Source: Sternotherus odoratus | Lineage: Eukaryota > Chordata > Testudines > Kinosternidae | DNA: 64,000 nt | Direction: 5' to 3' | NCBI GenBank assembly: GCA_032164245.1 | Contig: JAVMKO010000002.1 | Coordinates: forward strand, 59,801,840 to 59,865,839 | Position numbers and translations under genes: made by a program | Shown here: piece by piece, positions 12,270 to 22,557 of the stretch | How positions within the stretch are numbered: the first letter of the stretch is position 1 | Layout: each line of letters begins with the position of its first letter | Notes under the pieces: generated by a model | The model's input: only the letters and a program-made list of their open reading frames with translations | What the model was told of the DNA's origin: nothing | The model's database searches: none

Positions 12270-12509
12270 TCTGAGCAAGTCGTCGAAAGTTTTCCATCTG
12301 ATATCTCTACTGGTATATACTATGGATGGGCCTGTGTTGGAAATGGAGATGTGCATAAAATGGTTCTGAGCATAGGTTGGAACCCATACTACAAGAATGT
12401 AAAGAAATCAGTGGAAACGCACATCATCCACACATTCAAAGAAGACTTTTATGGTGAAATTCTTAGTATAGTCATTATTGGGTACATCAGACCAGAAAAA
12501 AACTTTTGA
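12270..12509 (+). pseudogene. RFK: Riboflavin kinase processed pseudogene (truncated)
   Basis: Riboflavin kinase (flavokinase) phosphorylates riboflavin to FMN in the cytosol. Here 79 codons match it closely and without interruption: SEQVVESFPSDISTGIYYGW, then GNGDVHKM, SIGWNPYYKNVKKS, ETHIIHTFKEDFYGEI and YIRPEKNF. As I recall the gene, parent introns fall before the FPEQVV and ETHI segments; the second junction is fused here, so this is a retrocopy. The 5' part, including the metal/ATP-binding PTAN region, is scrambled just upstream (12215-12269). Similarity stops after EKNF, so the C-terminal helix is missing. It lies in the sense orientation in a PXDNL intron. No promoter is evident, and the open frame of 133 codons includes unrelated upstream sequence. 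A minus-strand frame at 12084-12356 is its shadow. Confidence 0.85.
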
Positions 12510-14560
12510 AATTTTAAAAAAGTGTCAATAGTTATACTAGCAAAATAGCAGTCACAATTTTAGAGGACCATATGAAAATTTTAGCTTTTCTCTGCCAGCT
12601 CCTCAATGTTAAGGTTTGGTTTAAGTCAGCCACCTCAAACAGAGCTGATCCAGATAATCTTGAGCTTCTTACAAACCATTCGCTCATTGGGGCCCGTATT
12701 TTTCATGCTAGAAAAAGATCCTAAGTTACCCATCAATCAGTAGCTTCAAACACATGCACACACATATTCCATTTCTATTATATACACAGTATGTTGTTAT
12801 TAGTGAGGAAAAATCATAAAAATCAATGAGATAACTAATGAGATAATTGTGCAAACTGAACAATCTGAATAATTAAATTAGTTGATATTGATTTTAGCCT
12901 CTGATATCTATTTTAGGCCTAAATAAAGACTGGGAGTGAATGGGTCATTACGAAAACTAATTCCCTCCTATGTTACTCACTTCTTCTTGTCAACTGTTTG
13001 AAATGAGCCATCCTCGTTACCACCAAAAAAAAAAAAATACAGTATGTTGCATATAGCAATAGCATGTCTTGAAAGGAATAGTCTTTAAAAATGAATTTTG
13101 CAACAGTTTCTCCCATCTGTTTTTTCCACAGTTGAAGATTAAAAGTACAATAAAAGTAGAAAAGTAGGTACATCAAATATGAATATACATGGTCTTATTC
13201 AGCAAAGCGCTTAAGCTTTGAGTGAGGTGAGGGTGAGGAGTCCAGTACAAGAAGCAGGTATGTGTATATATGAGCTAGCCACCTTTGGGATGAGCATGAA
13301 AAGTGTGTACATGAAAGATTTTGGTTACTGTTAGTCTTCAAAAGCTCTTTGCTTATTAATCTTTCATATGCAGAAAATGTGTGTGAAAAAGAGATCTTTT
13401 GAATGTTTTAGTTTTCATTATACCTGAATGAATTATAATCTATCATTTTCAATTTGAGGTGAATTATGATTGACCTTGGATGCTGATATTCCAATCTAAT
13501 GCTGTTGCTGGCTTTTGATTTTTGCTATCATTAAGCCATTTTTACATTTAAAAACAGTCTAATTACTTTAGGTGGCTCACAAAATGGATTTGAACCTAGC
13601 AAAGGTTAGCTGATTTTAACCTGATTAAGTGTTAAAAGCAGCGAACAGTAAAATGTGGCATTTTTAAATATTGTTAGAAGATAAATGACCTGGCTATTAA
13701 ACTTATTTAATGTTACACCATCTTTAAAGTGCTTGGAAAGCTACTGATGAAGAGCATTGTATAAGAGCTAGCTATGTTGTTGTTATTAGTGTCCATTAAG
13801 AGAGAACTTTTTTGTGCTAGATAAAACTGGAAAGAAACATGCTTAAACCAGGTGAATTATACTCAAGAGTTTCAAATAATTATTTTGGCTAACAAAAACA
13901 AATCTTACATGAAAATATTTAGAAATTTGCTAAATCAAAGTCAAATCATATGGGAATCAGATAGTGAAATCTGTTACCAAAAATGTTACTTTGAACGATG
14001 GTAAGGGTTTGCTGATTCAAAGGATGATGTTGAGTTTTTGCCAATGAAAATGCCTGAGTTTTTGTACTACACTGTCATTTAAGGGCTACTAAACATTGTT
14101 ACTGTGGAAATTTCAAACCTCAAGAGAAACTCATTCTGATTACTATAATACCCAAATGGGAGATGACAAGGAAAGGTGTGCTTTTTTATATATCATGATT
14201 TTTTGTGGTTTGGGAAAATATATTTTCCTTGCTTTTGTCCTGTAGCTGACATAGCACACTACCTTTTGTGGGTTAATTCAGTATTAGTTTAGAGGAATTA
14301 TGATTACTTACACTGAGATTGCCTTGTAGTGTTTTCAAATGCTATTTTTTTCTTCTGTAGTCCATGCTTTTGTTTCTCAATGGGTGGGGTTTAATGATCA
14401 AGACAATAATTTATGCCTGACTAAATATCAAGAGATTTAGGCTCTTGGTGAAAGAAAGAAATGTTTGGGTTTGCATTTATCTAAGTAATGTTCATTTGTT
14501 GAGTTTAGTGTTTTGTAATTATATGGCTAAAATAAAGAAATAATACTGATTTAAAAATAG
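12510..14560 (+). other. Intronic stretch, no recognised feature
   Basis: AT-rich intron sequence. I found no exon, RNA gene or bounded transposon. A short TTATTCAGCAAAGCGCTTAAG segment near 13196 resembles the dispersed AAGCAYRTGCTTAA repeat family seen better at 44305. Confidence 0.45.
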
Positions 14561-14982
14561 TACCGTATTTTTCGCCCTATAAGACGCACTTTTTCTTCCC
14601 CAAAACAGGGGGGAAAAAGTTGGTGCGTCTTATAGGGCGAATGTGCGCCCCGGTTCCCCCCTCCCCGCCGCGGGCGGGCTGCCGGGAGCGTCCCGGTTCC
14701 CCCTTCCCCGCCGCGGGCGGGCTGCCGGGAGCGTCCCGGTTCCCCCCTCCCCGCCGCGGGCGGGCTCCCGCGGCGGGGAGGGGGGAACCGGGACGCTCCC
14801 GGCAGCCCGCCCGCGGCGGGGAGGGGGGAACCGGGACGCTCCCGGCAGCCCGCCCGCGCGGCGGGGACGGGAGAGCGGCGCGAAAAAAGCGGCGCTTTTT
14901 TTTTTTTTCCCCCGGCTTTTTTATTTAAAAACTCGGGGGCGTCTTATACGCCGGAGCGTCCTATAGGACGAAAAATACGGTA
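14561..14982. mobile_element. MITE with TACCGTATTTTTCG ends
   Basis: The element begins TACCGTATTTTTCGCCCTAT and ends with CCTATAGGACGAAAAATACGGTA, an inverted repeat of about 20 bp with few mismatches; the outer TA may be the target duplication. A second hairpin (14574-14640) repeats CGCCCTATAAGACGCAC in inverse order. The core is an extremely GC-rich palindromic array described separately. No transposase frame. The TA flank suggests a Tc1/mariner-like or related superfamily, but the class is not certain. Confidence 0.75.
14651..14865. repeat. 43-bp tandem repeat folded into a long palindrome
   Basis: The unit CGGTTCCCCCCTCCCCGCCG... starts at 14651, 14694 and 14737, an exact 43-bp period. 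After a turning point near 14765 the same units continue in inverted orientation (GGCGGGGAGGGGGGAACCGG...) to about 14865. The result is a GC-rich stem of roughly 100 bp per arm. It explains the overlapping long frames at 14620-14966. Confidence 0.8.
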
Positions 14983-15274
14983 ACTTTGGGAATAATTTCA
15001 ACATAAGCGTAATGTAAATATTCAGGACACTGGGACTAATCAACCCTACTTATGAAAAAAGTGTCAGCAGCTCTTTTATGACCATAAATGGGCAGAATCT
15101 CGGTTTTACATCTGTTCTAGATGACAGCACCTCCCAGGCGTTAAGTGGGCCTTCATCCTTTACTGCTTCCACTCACAATTCTCTCTGTAAAGTTCTTCAT
15201 CCTAAATTTCCTTCTCTGGGTCGTCTTAATTCCCTCTTGTTGTTTGTATTTTATACTAGTTCAAATAATGTGAC

Positions 15275-15761
15275 TGTCACCGGGTTCCAGTCAGAGGTGC
15301 CCTGCGTCTGGCCTGGAACCCCCCTTAAGTTTTCCTATGAGGCTTCAAAAATAACTTATTTACACCCAGGGTCCACAGAATAATATTCCCCCTCTCTTGG
15401 GCTCTAATTTATTAAGCATTGCCTGTCTCTCAAAAAAACCCTTCTGTCTCTTACCCCTTGATCTCAGGGGTTTCATGGGCCCTCCTGCTTGAGGCTGTGA
15501 GCTTCAAATCCTGACTACCATGGTCAGCAAGCTCTCCCTTAAGACCAGGATTTCACAGCCCTCCTTCTAGGGACTGTACCTTGGATTTTCTCTCGCACTT
15601 TCTCTTTCTCTTCTCAGTAGCTTCTTCTAGCAGCTAGTTACCAGAAGCTTCCCCTTTATAAGGCCCAGGTGCCTTCTCTGAAGCCCAGTTGAGTAGCAGG
15701 TAATCAGTCACAGGTGCACTAGGCCCTGCTCCCTCTTAAAAGGGCCAGTCACCCTGTGACA
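15275..15761 (-). mobile_element. Solo-LTR-like element
   Basis: The block runs from TGTCACCGGGTTCC to CACCCTGTGACA, i.e. TG...CA ends with a short inverted repeat. Read on the minus strand it starts TGTCACAGGGTGACTGG and has a TTATAAAG TATA-like box (near 15655), as a retroelement promoter would. There is no internal coding region, hence solo LTR. Flanking direct repeats are not clear. Confidence 0.55.
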
Positions 15762-16439
15762 ATGATATATAACATCTATCATTTCTGTCCTCAGAAGTCC
15801 CTGAGATCCCCTCTCAATTCCTTCCTTTTCAGAAAATACAGGCCACCAGCCAAATTGTATTCTCATTGGGGTTGCACATCTATAACTGGTAGCATTTAAT
15901 CCATAGGCTTGCTAAACTTTTGTTTAAAAATCATTCAATGAAACACAATATTTTCCATTCATTCTAGTTTGCCTCTTTTTTTTGCATGTTCTCCATTTCT
16001 AGAATTCTCTTTCAGGAACTACCTACAAGTTTTCTGAATATATCCTCACCAGTATCTCATACATTGGTAATTTTTTCCAATATAGCTAAATTTATTCATT
16101 GTTTTTGTTTATACATCCTGGTATATTAGTTTATTCTTTCTCTCCTAAGCATGGACTTTTACCCACCTACCCTTACTACATGAGTATTTTGCAAGATCTG
16201 TGATTCTTGGGGGTCCATTAGTTTCATGATACTTCAATAGCCTCATTACAATACCAACAGTTTTTATACATTGAATTGCTTAGTCAACTGTCAGTAACTC
16301 TCCATTCTCCCAAGTTCACCAAGTATTTTTGAATGCTATTGACATTTTGTTAGAGTTCACGGTCCCCACTTTCCTGTTTGTCATTTTCAGTAACTTCCAC
16401 TGAGTTTTTTTCCTCATGATGAATTTCAGGTCACTCCCA

Positions 16440-17389
16440 TCTATATATAGAAAAGTCAAATGGTGTATGCGTGTATGCGTGTATGTATGCATGTATGTAT
16501 GTATGTGCATGTATGTGCATGTATGTGCGCTTACTCCTTCCACACCATTTGAGCTAGAGACTTGAAATTTGGTACAGTTAGAGGTCTTAGGGTCCTAATC
16601 AGGGTAAGAGTCGAAAAATTTTTCAAATCTCACCTCTGAAGCCCCCCAGGGGTGAAATTCTTTAAAGCCCATTCACATCAGCTGGGCAGCTGCTGTTCTC
16701 TGTGACATAGTTATGATGTCATAATACCCCCTCCAACGGACCCCACACTCGCTCAGCTCTCTGCCCCCTCCCCACCTCCGACGGACCCGAGTTGGGTTTG
16801 GTCAGAGGGTAAGTAAGGTAGGGGTGTGGGTTTGGTCGGGGGGTGAGGTGGGGGTGTCGGGTTTGGTCGGGGGGTAAGTGAGCCGGGGGAGTTGGGTTTG
16901 GTCTGGGGGGGTGGGAAGATGTCAGGGTGGGTGAGAGGTGAGGTGTGGGTATTGGGGTTGGTCAGGGGGTGTTGGGTTTGGTTGGGGGGGTGAGGAGGGG
17001 GGTCGGGGTTGGTCGAGGGGTAAGTGAGGTGTGGGTGTCAGGTTTGTTTGTGGTGGTAGGTAGGGGTGTCGGGTTTGGTTGGGGGGGAAAGTGAGGTGGG
17101 TGTGTCAGGTTTGGTCTACGGGGGGTGAGGTGTGGGTGTTGGTCAGGGGGTGTTGGGGTTGGTAGGGGGGTGATGTGGGGGTGTTGGGTTTGGGTGGGGG
17201 GGTAAAAATGTGAGTCGGGGTTGGTCGAGGGGTAAGTGAGGGGGGTGTCGGGTTTGGTCGGGGGGGTGAGGTGGGGGTGTCAGGTTTGCTCTCTGCCCCC
17301 TCCCCCCTCCAACGGACCCCGCACTCGCTCAGCTCTCTGCCCCCTCCCCATCTCCGACAGACCAGAGCAACGCCGGGTATTTTCGCTAG
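16440..17389 (+). mobile_element. Non-autonomous Helitron
   Basis: The 5' terminus is A|TCTATATATAGAAAAGTCAAA (TC at 16440) and the 3' terminus CGCTAG|T (CTAG at 17386-17389), inserted between host A and T exactly as Helitrons do. Just before the 3' end a small hairpin is visible: ACCAG-AGCAACGC-CGGGT, one mismatch from a perfect stem, followed by TATTTTCG. No Rep/helicase frame. The interior holds a GTAT-rich tract (16464-16530), a conserved-looking block with GAGACTTGAAATTTGGTAC, and a G-rich minisatellite. The segment ending in CTCTCTGCCCCCTCCCC occurs on both sides of the minisatellite. Confidence 0.85.
16797..17290 (+). repeat. G-rich minisatellite inside the Helitron
   Basis: About 15 degenerate copies of a unit like GTCGGGTTTGGTCGGGGGG followed by TAAGTGAGGTGGGGGT. 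Unit length varies around 30-40 bp. The strand is strongly G-rich with many runs of four or more G, so quadruplex formation is possible. Copies differ enough that this is an old or unstable array. Confidence 0.8.
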
Positions 17390-17857
17390 TACATTATAAA
17401 GTTAACAGAATCAGTCCTACTACTGAATCTTGCTATTATATCTCCTTTCATATGATAGTATTTCCTCTCCTATGTTTTAGATACCCATTCCCATACCTTT
17501 CTAAAACCGCTGTTGACTTTTGTCAAGTGCTTTGCTAGAATAGTTGCCTTATGTGTAACTGGAACTATAATGCAGTAGCCTATGACTAAACAGGGCTAGA
17601 CCCTCAGCTTGTATAAATCACCCTGCCCCCATTGAAGTCAACTGTTTCAAAGGAGCTACATCGATTTATATCGGCCCAGGACCCTGCCTGGTGTTTGTAA
17701 TGCATTTAGGGACCTATGTCTATCCCAAAATATATGTTGGATGAAAAGTACTGGATGACTCAGAATGAATCAGAAGATGGACAGTTTCTGCTCACACAGA
17801 TAAAACATTTTACTGTATGAAAAAAACCATCCATGAGAAACATAACTTATATTGCCT

Positions 17858-18050
17858 TAAAGCGATGTCTACACCGTGCTATGTTGGTGGGAGACGCTCT
17901 CTCTTTGACATAGCTTCCGCCCCTCATTGAGGTGCAATAATTAAGTCGACAGGATAGCGTTCTTTCTCCCATCAATGGAATGTGTCTTCACCAGATGTGC
18001 TAAAGCGGCACTGCTACATCAATGGAAGTGGTGGCAATTTAGCACAGAAG
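17858..18050. mobile_element. Harbinger-like MITE fragment
   Basis: AGCGATGTCTACACCGTGCT and the following GGGAGACGCTCTC and GTCGACAGGATAGCG segments resemble the short Harbinger-type MITE class of turtles. The right end is not clear. Just upstream, 17590-17700 has a GATTTATATCGGCCCAGG-type motif of an ancient dispersed repeat. Confidence 0.4.
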
Positions 18051-18534
18051 TGAAGAGAAACCCTAACTTAAACCGTTTTTGTGATTGTTCTCATTGTGTT
18101 CAGTAGGACTGGCTTACTTTGTCTTGCTTTAGAGATGTGGGTTTTTTTTGACAGTTATTCTTATTACTTTCTTAATGTAGTTCTTGTCATGAATACATAA
18201 TACAGATAGCACATTTCCCACCTATGCATTGCATAATGTCTGACATTTCATTTGTCAAGGGGTTGTCGGTGTGGAGGGAAGCTTTTCAGAAAATACTTTT
18301 GAGGTCTCACTAATGTGGCACTGCATCTGTAATGTAACATGACATTCATTTTTATATTTCAAAAAAGTTTTCAAGTCATGTGAAATAAAATATCAAAAGT
18401 ACAATGCCATTTTAGATTATTTTTTCCAAAGTTCTGTTCATTTTCAGCATAAATCCTATAAACTTCCCATGTGAAACCTTTTCTTCAGATTGCTGTTTTC
18501 CATTTTTTTCTGGTAAATTTAACTTGTATTTCAG

Positions 18535-18673
18535 ACATCAGGGAGATTTGCATAAGCATAGAAATGCAGCCAGTGCAATGCAGCTGACTGACATAGTTTC
18601 CAGTGGATTTGCTCAAGATTTCAGCCATTTTGCTGCCGAAGTTGATGAGACCCTTGCAGCTCTAAAACAGCAG
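18535..18673 (+). CDS. PXDNL: PXDNL exon: linker and coiled-coil-like segment
   Basis: The acceptor TTGTATTTCAG ends at 18534 and the donor is CAGCAG|GTTTGT at 18673/18674. Read with an incoming phase of 2 it encodes 46 codons: HQGDLHKHRN..., then FAQDFSHFAAEVDETLAALK and QQ. The heptad-like hydrophobic pattern in FSHFAAEVDETLAAL matches the oligomerising coiled coil that lies between the peroxidase and VWC domains of peroxidasins, and the FxQDFSxFAAE pattern is the PXDNL version. The frame is open and ends in phase 0, matching the next exon. It lies downstream of the TGA at 2129, so it may no longer be translated. Confidence 0.82.
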
Positions 18674-19179
18674 GTTTGTCCTGTCATCACATCTTCTACA
18701 TTAAACTTAGATGTATGGCAGGGTAGCTAAAGTGAATGTGCCTTCAGCTAGTTTCATTAGACTTTGCTGAATCTTTCATAGTATGAGAAATCATAATTAT
18801 GACAAAGTACAAAATGTTTTGTTAAAGGAAATTGAGAGCCAAAGTTCAGATTCCCTGTGACAAATAGCTTAAAATTTATTTTTCTTTGAAAGCCTCTTAC
18901 AGTAAAGGTTTTTACTACTTAATACGACCAGAAGTATGTGAAAGATCAACAATGACATTTCATTGGATGTTTTTAGAGCAGGCAGGCTTACAGCATATCT
19001 TTAACACACTTTCCTTTGTTTCTAATGGTCAGTTGCTATTTAAATGTTTTTGAAATTTTATTAGGGGAGATGATATCTAATCAGCTTTATTGTTTTAAAT
19101 TGGATAACTATGTTAAAGTTTTTATGAGATACTGTTTTTGCCAAAAGTAATCATGAACACGTGCATCTGAAATTGTGTA

Positions 19180-19723
19180 CAGTAAAACCTCGATTTAACG
19201 GACTTCGGATGCAACGGACAAAATTTCTGAGCAAGTCTGATGCATCCCAAATCCATTTCTCGCGGGCTGGCTGCCGGCTCCTGGCTACCGCCCGGGTCAC
19301 AGCAGCAGGTGGGCTGGCTCCCGGCTGCCGCCCGGGTCCACGCAGCAGGGGGGCTGGCTGCTGGCTCCCGGCTGCCGCCTCCCGACTGCCGCCCGGGTCC
19401 CAGCAGCCGGGACCCGGGCGGGCTGGCTGACGGCTCCCGGCTGCCGCCCAGGTCCCAGCAGCCAGGACCGAGGCGGGCTGGCTGATGGCTCCCGGCTGCC
19501 GCCCGGGTCCCAGCAGCCGGGACCGAGGCGGGCTGGCTGACGGTTCCTGGCTGCCACCCGGGTCCCGGCAGCGGGCGGCCTGTGGAGCTGCCGCCCCGAC
19601 CCTGTGGCGGTCGGGCTGCTGCTCCGACAGCTCGGTTTTTTTAAATTATTATTAAATAACGGACTTTTTCATTTAACGGACACCCCCTCGCCTGAATTAG
19701 TCCGTTAAATGGAGGTTTCACTG
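19180..19723. mobile_element. Tigger/pogo-like MITE, copy 1
   Basis: The ends CAGTAAAACCTCGATTTAAC and TTAAATGGAGGTTTCACTG form a terminal inverted repeat flanked by TA (19178-19179 and 19724-19725). A second inverted pair, ...TTTAACGGAC / AATAACGGAC, lies inside. The interior is a GC-rich tandem array (19260-19575) of about six units of roughly 45-68 bp built on GGGCTGGCTG...CTCCCGGCTGCCGCCCGGG. Overlapping frames at 19161-19557 are array artefacts. The same element with a shorter array is at 34174. Confidence 0.85.
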
Positions 19724-20626
19724 TAATAATATACAATCTGCATTTCAAGGCAGCTTCATTTGAAAAACTTTAATTTTTGGCCCATTGAAGATGGCTCTAC
19801 ATTTATACTCTTCTGACTGTAGGTGATAGCTATTTGTGTTTTCTAATACTCAGAAGCATTATCTATTTGAATTTGAGGGTTTGCTAAACAATATTTCTCT
19901 TCTGTTTTAATTCATTTTCATGATGATGAAGCATTAGGGGATTCAATAGTAGTATTTTTAAAAATGTTTATGATTATTATATAATTATGCTATTATTTTT
20001 TACTGGTAGTTTAATAGTATTGGGGAATTCTTTTCTTCCCAATTAGTATGTGTCAGTGGTACATTTTCATGAGTGGTAGAAAAAAGCAAAATTTCCCAAG
20101 TTGGTACCAGCCATGAAAGCAGAATGACTGGCAGTAATGGCCTGCAAGACAGAAAACCAGGGGGGAAATTCTAGCTGCAGTCAAATCAATGGCATAACAC
20201 TCATTGAATTCACCCATGGGGGCCAAGATTCCACTCCAAATGTGGATTAGGGGAAGCATACAGCTAGAGGATATACCAGCAAACCTTTGTCCTGTGTTGG
20301 GGTCAGAGCTGTCACAGAAGATCCTCTAGTCCTAGAAGAGGAATGTCCTGCATCACATGAAGAATCACTGCATAAAGAAAATGAACTTGAATTCTCTGGA
20401 GGTGAGAGTATTTGAGCCTAAATGAAGAAAACATATTTACATCAGTGATTTCTAGTGTGCTGTTTCAGCTGTGCAACTTTTCAGCCTACTAGTGGTGAAA
20501 CATGTATATAATGATATCTTATGTGTTCCGTACCTGCATTTTAGTAAACAGAAATATGTTTAGGATAAGTGAATGTACACTTTCAACTTATCTGCTTATG
20601 AGCAGCTGACAGTTCTCAGGCCCGAA

Positions 20627-20725
20627 TAAGAACATAAGAATGGCCCTATTGGGTCAGACCAAGGGTCCAGCTAGCCCAGTATCCTGTCTTCTGATAGTGG
20701 CCAGTGCCAGGTGCCCAAGAGGGAA
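20627..20725 (-). mobile_element. CR1 LINE fragment
   Basis: The + strand reads GAACATAAGAATGGCC, GGGTCAGACCAAGGGTCCAG and CCAGTATCCTGTCTTCTGA, which I recognise as the complement of a CR1-type segment abundant in turtles. It breaks off at about 20725, where the RTE-type LINE begins. Confidence 0.6.
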
Positions 20726-20736
20726 TAATTAGTTAG

Positions 20737-21375
20737 TTAATCCTCTTCGCTCCTCGTGGAGCATAAGGCGTCAACCATTCTTCTCCATTCAACTCGATCT
20801 TGGGCTAGCCAGTAGATTTCATCCCAGGTCTTTCCCATATTTTTCATTTCACCGTCGATAGTTCTTCGCCATGTTCCCAGCAGTCTGCCTCTCCTTCTTT
20901 TTCCCTGTGGTGTCCATCTAAGAGCAGTGTGAGGATGTCTGGTAGTATCCATTCTCAACACGTGCCCCAACCATCTCCATCTTCATTGTTTCACCTCATC
21001 CACTACGTTGTTAATGCCTGTTAGTCGGCTCACTTCTCTATTGGTGACACGTTGCGGCCAGTGTATGTTAAGGATGCGCCTAAGACACCTTCCTTCGAAA
21101 TCCCGGAGTCGACTTTCTATCTTCTTGTTGGTCCTCCACGTTTCCGCCACATAGAGCAATACAGAGCAGACATTCGACCTGTAGATCTTTACTTTAGTTT
21201 TAGTTTGAAAGATTTATGACTTCCAGATGTTTTGAAGTCTGTTGAAAGCATTTTCTGCAAGACTAATTCTGGTGGATATCTCTTTCCCAATGTTACCATC
21301 AGTTGATATGTAACTACCAAGATATTTGAAATCATTCACCTCTTCTAATTCCACGTCATATAGGAGGATGGAGTG
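20737..21375 (-). mobile_element. RTE-type LINE, 3' end of ORF2
   Basis: Translated from the minus strand, 20737-20970 gives an open 77-codon end of a LINE ORF2: GHVLRMDTTRHPHTALRWTP, GKRRRGRLLGTWRRT, then a W-x-L-A-Q-D-R-V-E-W-R segment and a terminal LCSTRSEED. Further 5' (21375 to about 20990) come FKYLGSYISTDG, ISTRISLAENAF, VKIYRSNV, LLYVAETW and LRRILNIHWPQR, the usual region after the reverse transcriptase in RTE-clade elements. Small frameshifts and a stop disable it. The stop codon is followed at once by TAACTAACTAATT, i.e. almost no 3' UTR and a short simple tail, also typical of RTE. 5'-truncated. Confidence 0.8.
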
Positions 21376-21673
21376 TACTTGCAAGTTCTAAAATTTTACA
21401 TTGTTTTATTTTTGAATGCAGGTTTTTTTACATAATTCTACATTTGTAAATTCAAGTTTCATGATAAAGAGAATTGAAAAATACTATTTTTATAGTGAAA
21501 ATACTGGTAATCAAAAATAAAGTGAGCACTGTACACTTAGTAATCTGAATTGTAATTGAAATCAATATATTTTAAAATGTAGAAAACATCCAAAATATTT
21601 AAATAAATTGTATTCTATTATTGTTTAGCAGTGCCATTATGCAGTAAATTTTTTTAACCACTTGACAGCCCTA
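21376..21673 (+). mobile_element. hAT 3'-end fragment (same family as 36389-37997)
   Basis: This segment is clearly similar to 37620-37925: shared blocks include TTTTACATTGTTTT, TCTACATTTGTAAATT, TTTCATGATA, GAATTGAAAAATACTATTT and GTAATTGAAAT. It ends in TTGACAGCCCTA, the complement of the TAGGGYTGTCAA terminus of the 36389 element. The left side is truncated against the RTE LINE. Confidence 0.75.
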
Positions 21674-21949
21674 AAATCTTCCTTAGAGGATCCCATAATC
21701 AACATTTGGTAGTCTGTGTGATTGGTTACCTAAATTACATGGTATGCTCATACCTCTCAACTGTTAAATCTGCCATAGAATGACATGAGCTATCAAAATG
21801 TAGAACTCCTCTGTTTTGTTGCATAATTTTAACTATAAATCTACTAATGATGCTTTCTCACTGTGCAGCTTTTGCTTTTGCTTTTTTTTTTTTTAAGAAA
21901 ACGGGAAAAACAGATTCCATCATGAGCAATTATATGAATTTTAGCTCAT

Positions 21950-22030
21950 CAACATGGTTTGAACTCTGGGCCTACAAACTCTGGGTCAGGTATAGATCTC
22001 TAGTACCTGCGCTAACGGACTAACTGGTAT
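21950..22030 (-). mobile_element. tRNA-like SINE head (degraded)
   Basis: Minus strand shows a box-A-like TTAGTCCGTTAGCGCAGG and a box-B-like GTTCAAACC, spaced about 45 nt apart, like the tRNA head of a SINE. No complete tRNA cloverleaf can be drawn, so it is not called as a tRNA gene. Confidence 0.45.
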
Positions 22031-22159
22031 CCTTTATGGGAGCCAGCCACTGCACTGGATGGTAATAGCACACATTCACAGTGGGTTACACAACTATTTG
22101 CTAGCTCGCAGTAGAATGTTGGAGCTCAAGAATCATGGAGTTTATTCCTACCTTTGAGA

Positions 22160-22310
22160 ATGTGGTGTACACTGGTTAGAGCAGAGAGTACATGACAGCC
22201 GTCACCGTGGCTGGGTGTATAAAATTTGGATCTGATAGTTAGAGACTTGGGTTCTAGGCAGTACTGTGCCTTTGGGCAACCTCTTAGTCACATTATTGTA
22301 AGATGGGAAA
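22160..22310 (+). mobile_element. MIR SINE
   Basis: GTGTACACTGGTTAGAGCAG, then GACTTGGGTTCTAGGC, CTGTGCCTTTGGGCAACCTC and GTAAGATGGGAAAATGG follow the order of the MIR consensus in sense orientation. Confidence 0.65.
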
Positions 22311-22436
22311 ATGGCACTTGATTCTTTTCTGGGTTAGGCCATTGTTAAACCCCTCCACAACTATATATCTCATCTTACAAGTGTGGTAGTGGGAAGTGGC
22401 CACCTCTGTCATGTAGTCCCACCCTCTCTCTCTGTC

Positions 22437-22557
22437 AGAGTGACCACACAGCAAGTGTGAAAAATCAGGAAGGGGTGGAGGGTAATAGGAGCCTATTTTT
22501 AAAAAAAGACCCAAACATTGGGACTGTCCCTATAAAACTGGGACATCTAGTCACCCT
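22437..22557. mobile_element. Short MITE with AGRGTGAC ends
   Basis: The left end AGAGTGACCACACAGCAAGT mirrors the right end (complement AGGGTGACTAGATGTCCCAG) imperfectly. The interior has GGGACTGTCCCTATAAAACT, a motif I recognise from a common turtle MITE. The flanks are CT-rich, so a target duplication cannot be judged. Confidence 0.55.

Noticed and set aside
12108..12509. A 133-codon intact riboflavin kinase gene
   Set aside because: Only codons from 12270 on match RFK; the N-terminal PTAN region and the C-terminal helix are missing and no intron is present, so it is a truncated retrocopy.
14620..14966. Arginine/proline-rich frames of about 105 codons
   Set aside because: Produced by the 43-bp palindromic array; no start context, no domain, and periodic peptide repeats follow the DNA period.
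16464..17290. CRISPR-like or satellite array
   Set aside because: The repeats are degenerate and without unique spacers, and they lie within a Helitron with clear termini.
19161..19557. Three overlapping frames of 80-90 codons
   Set aside because: They translate the tandem GC-rich units of the Tigger-like MITE in different frames and strands.
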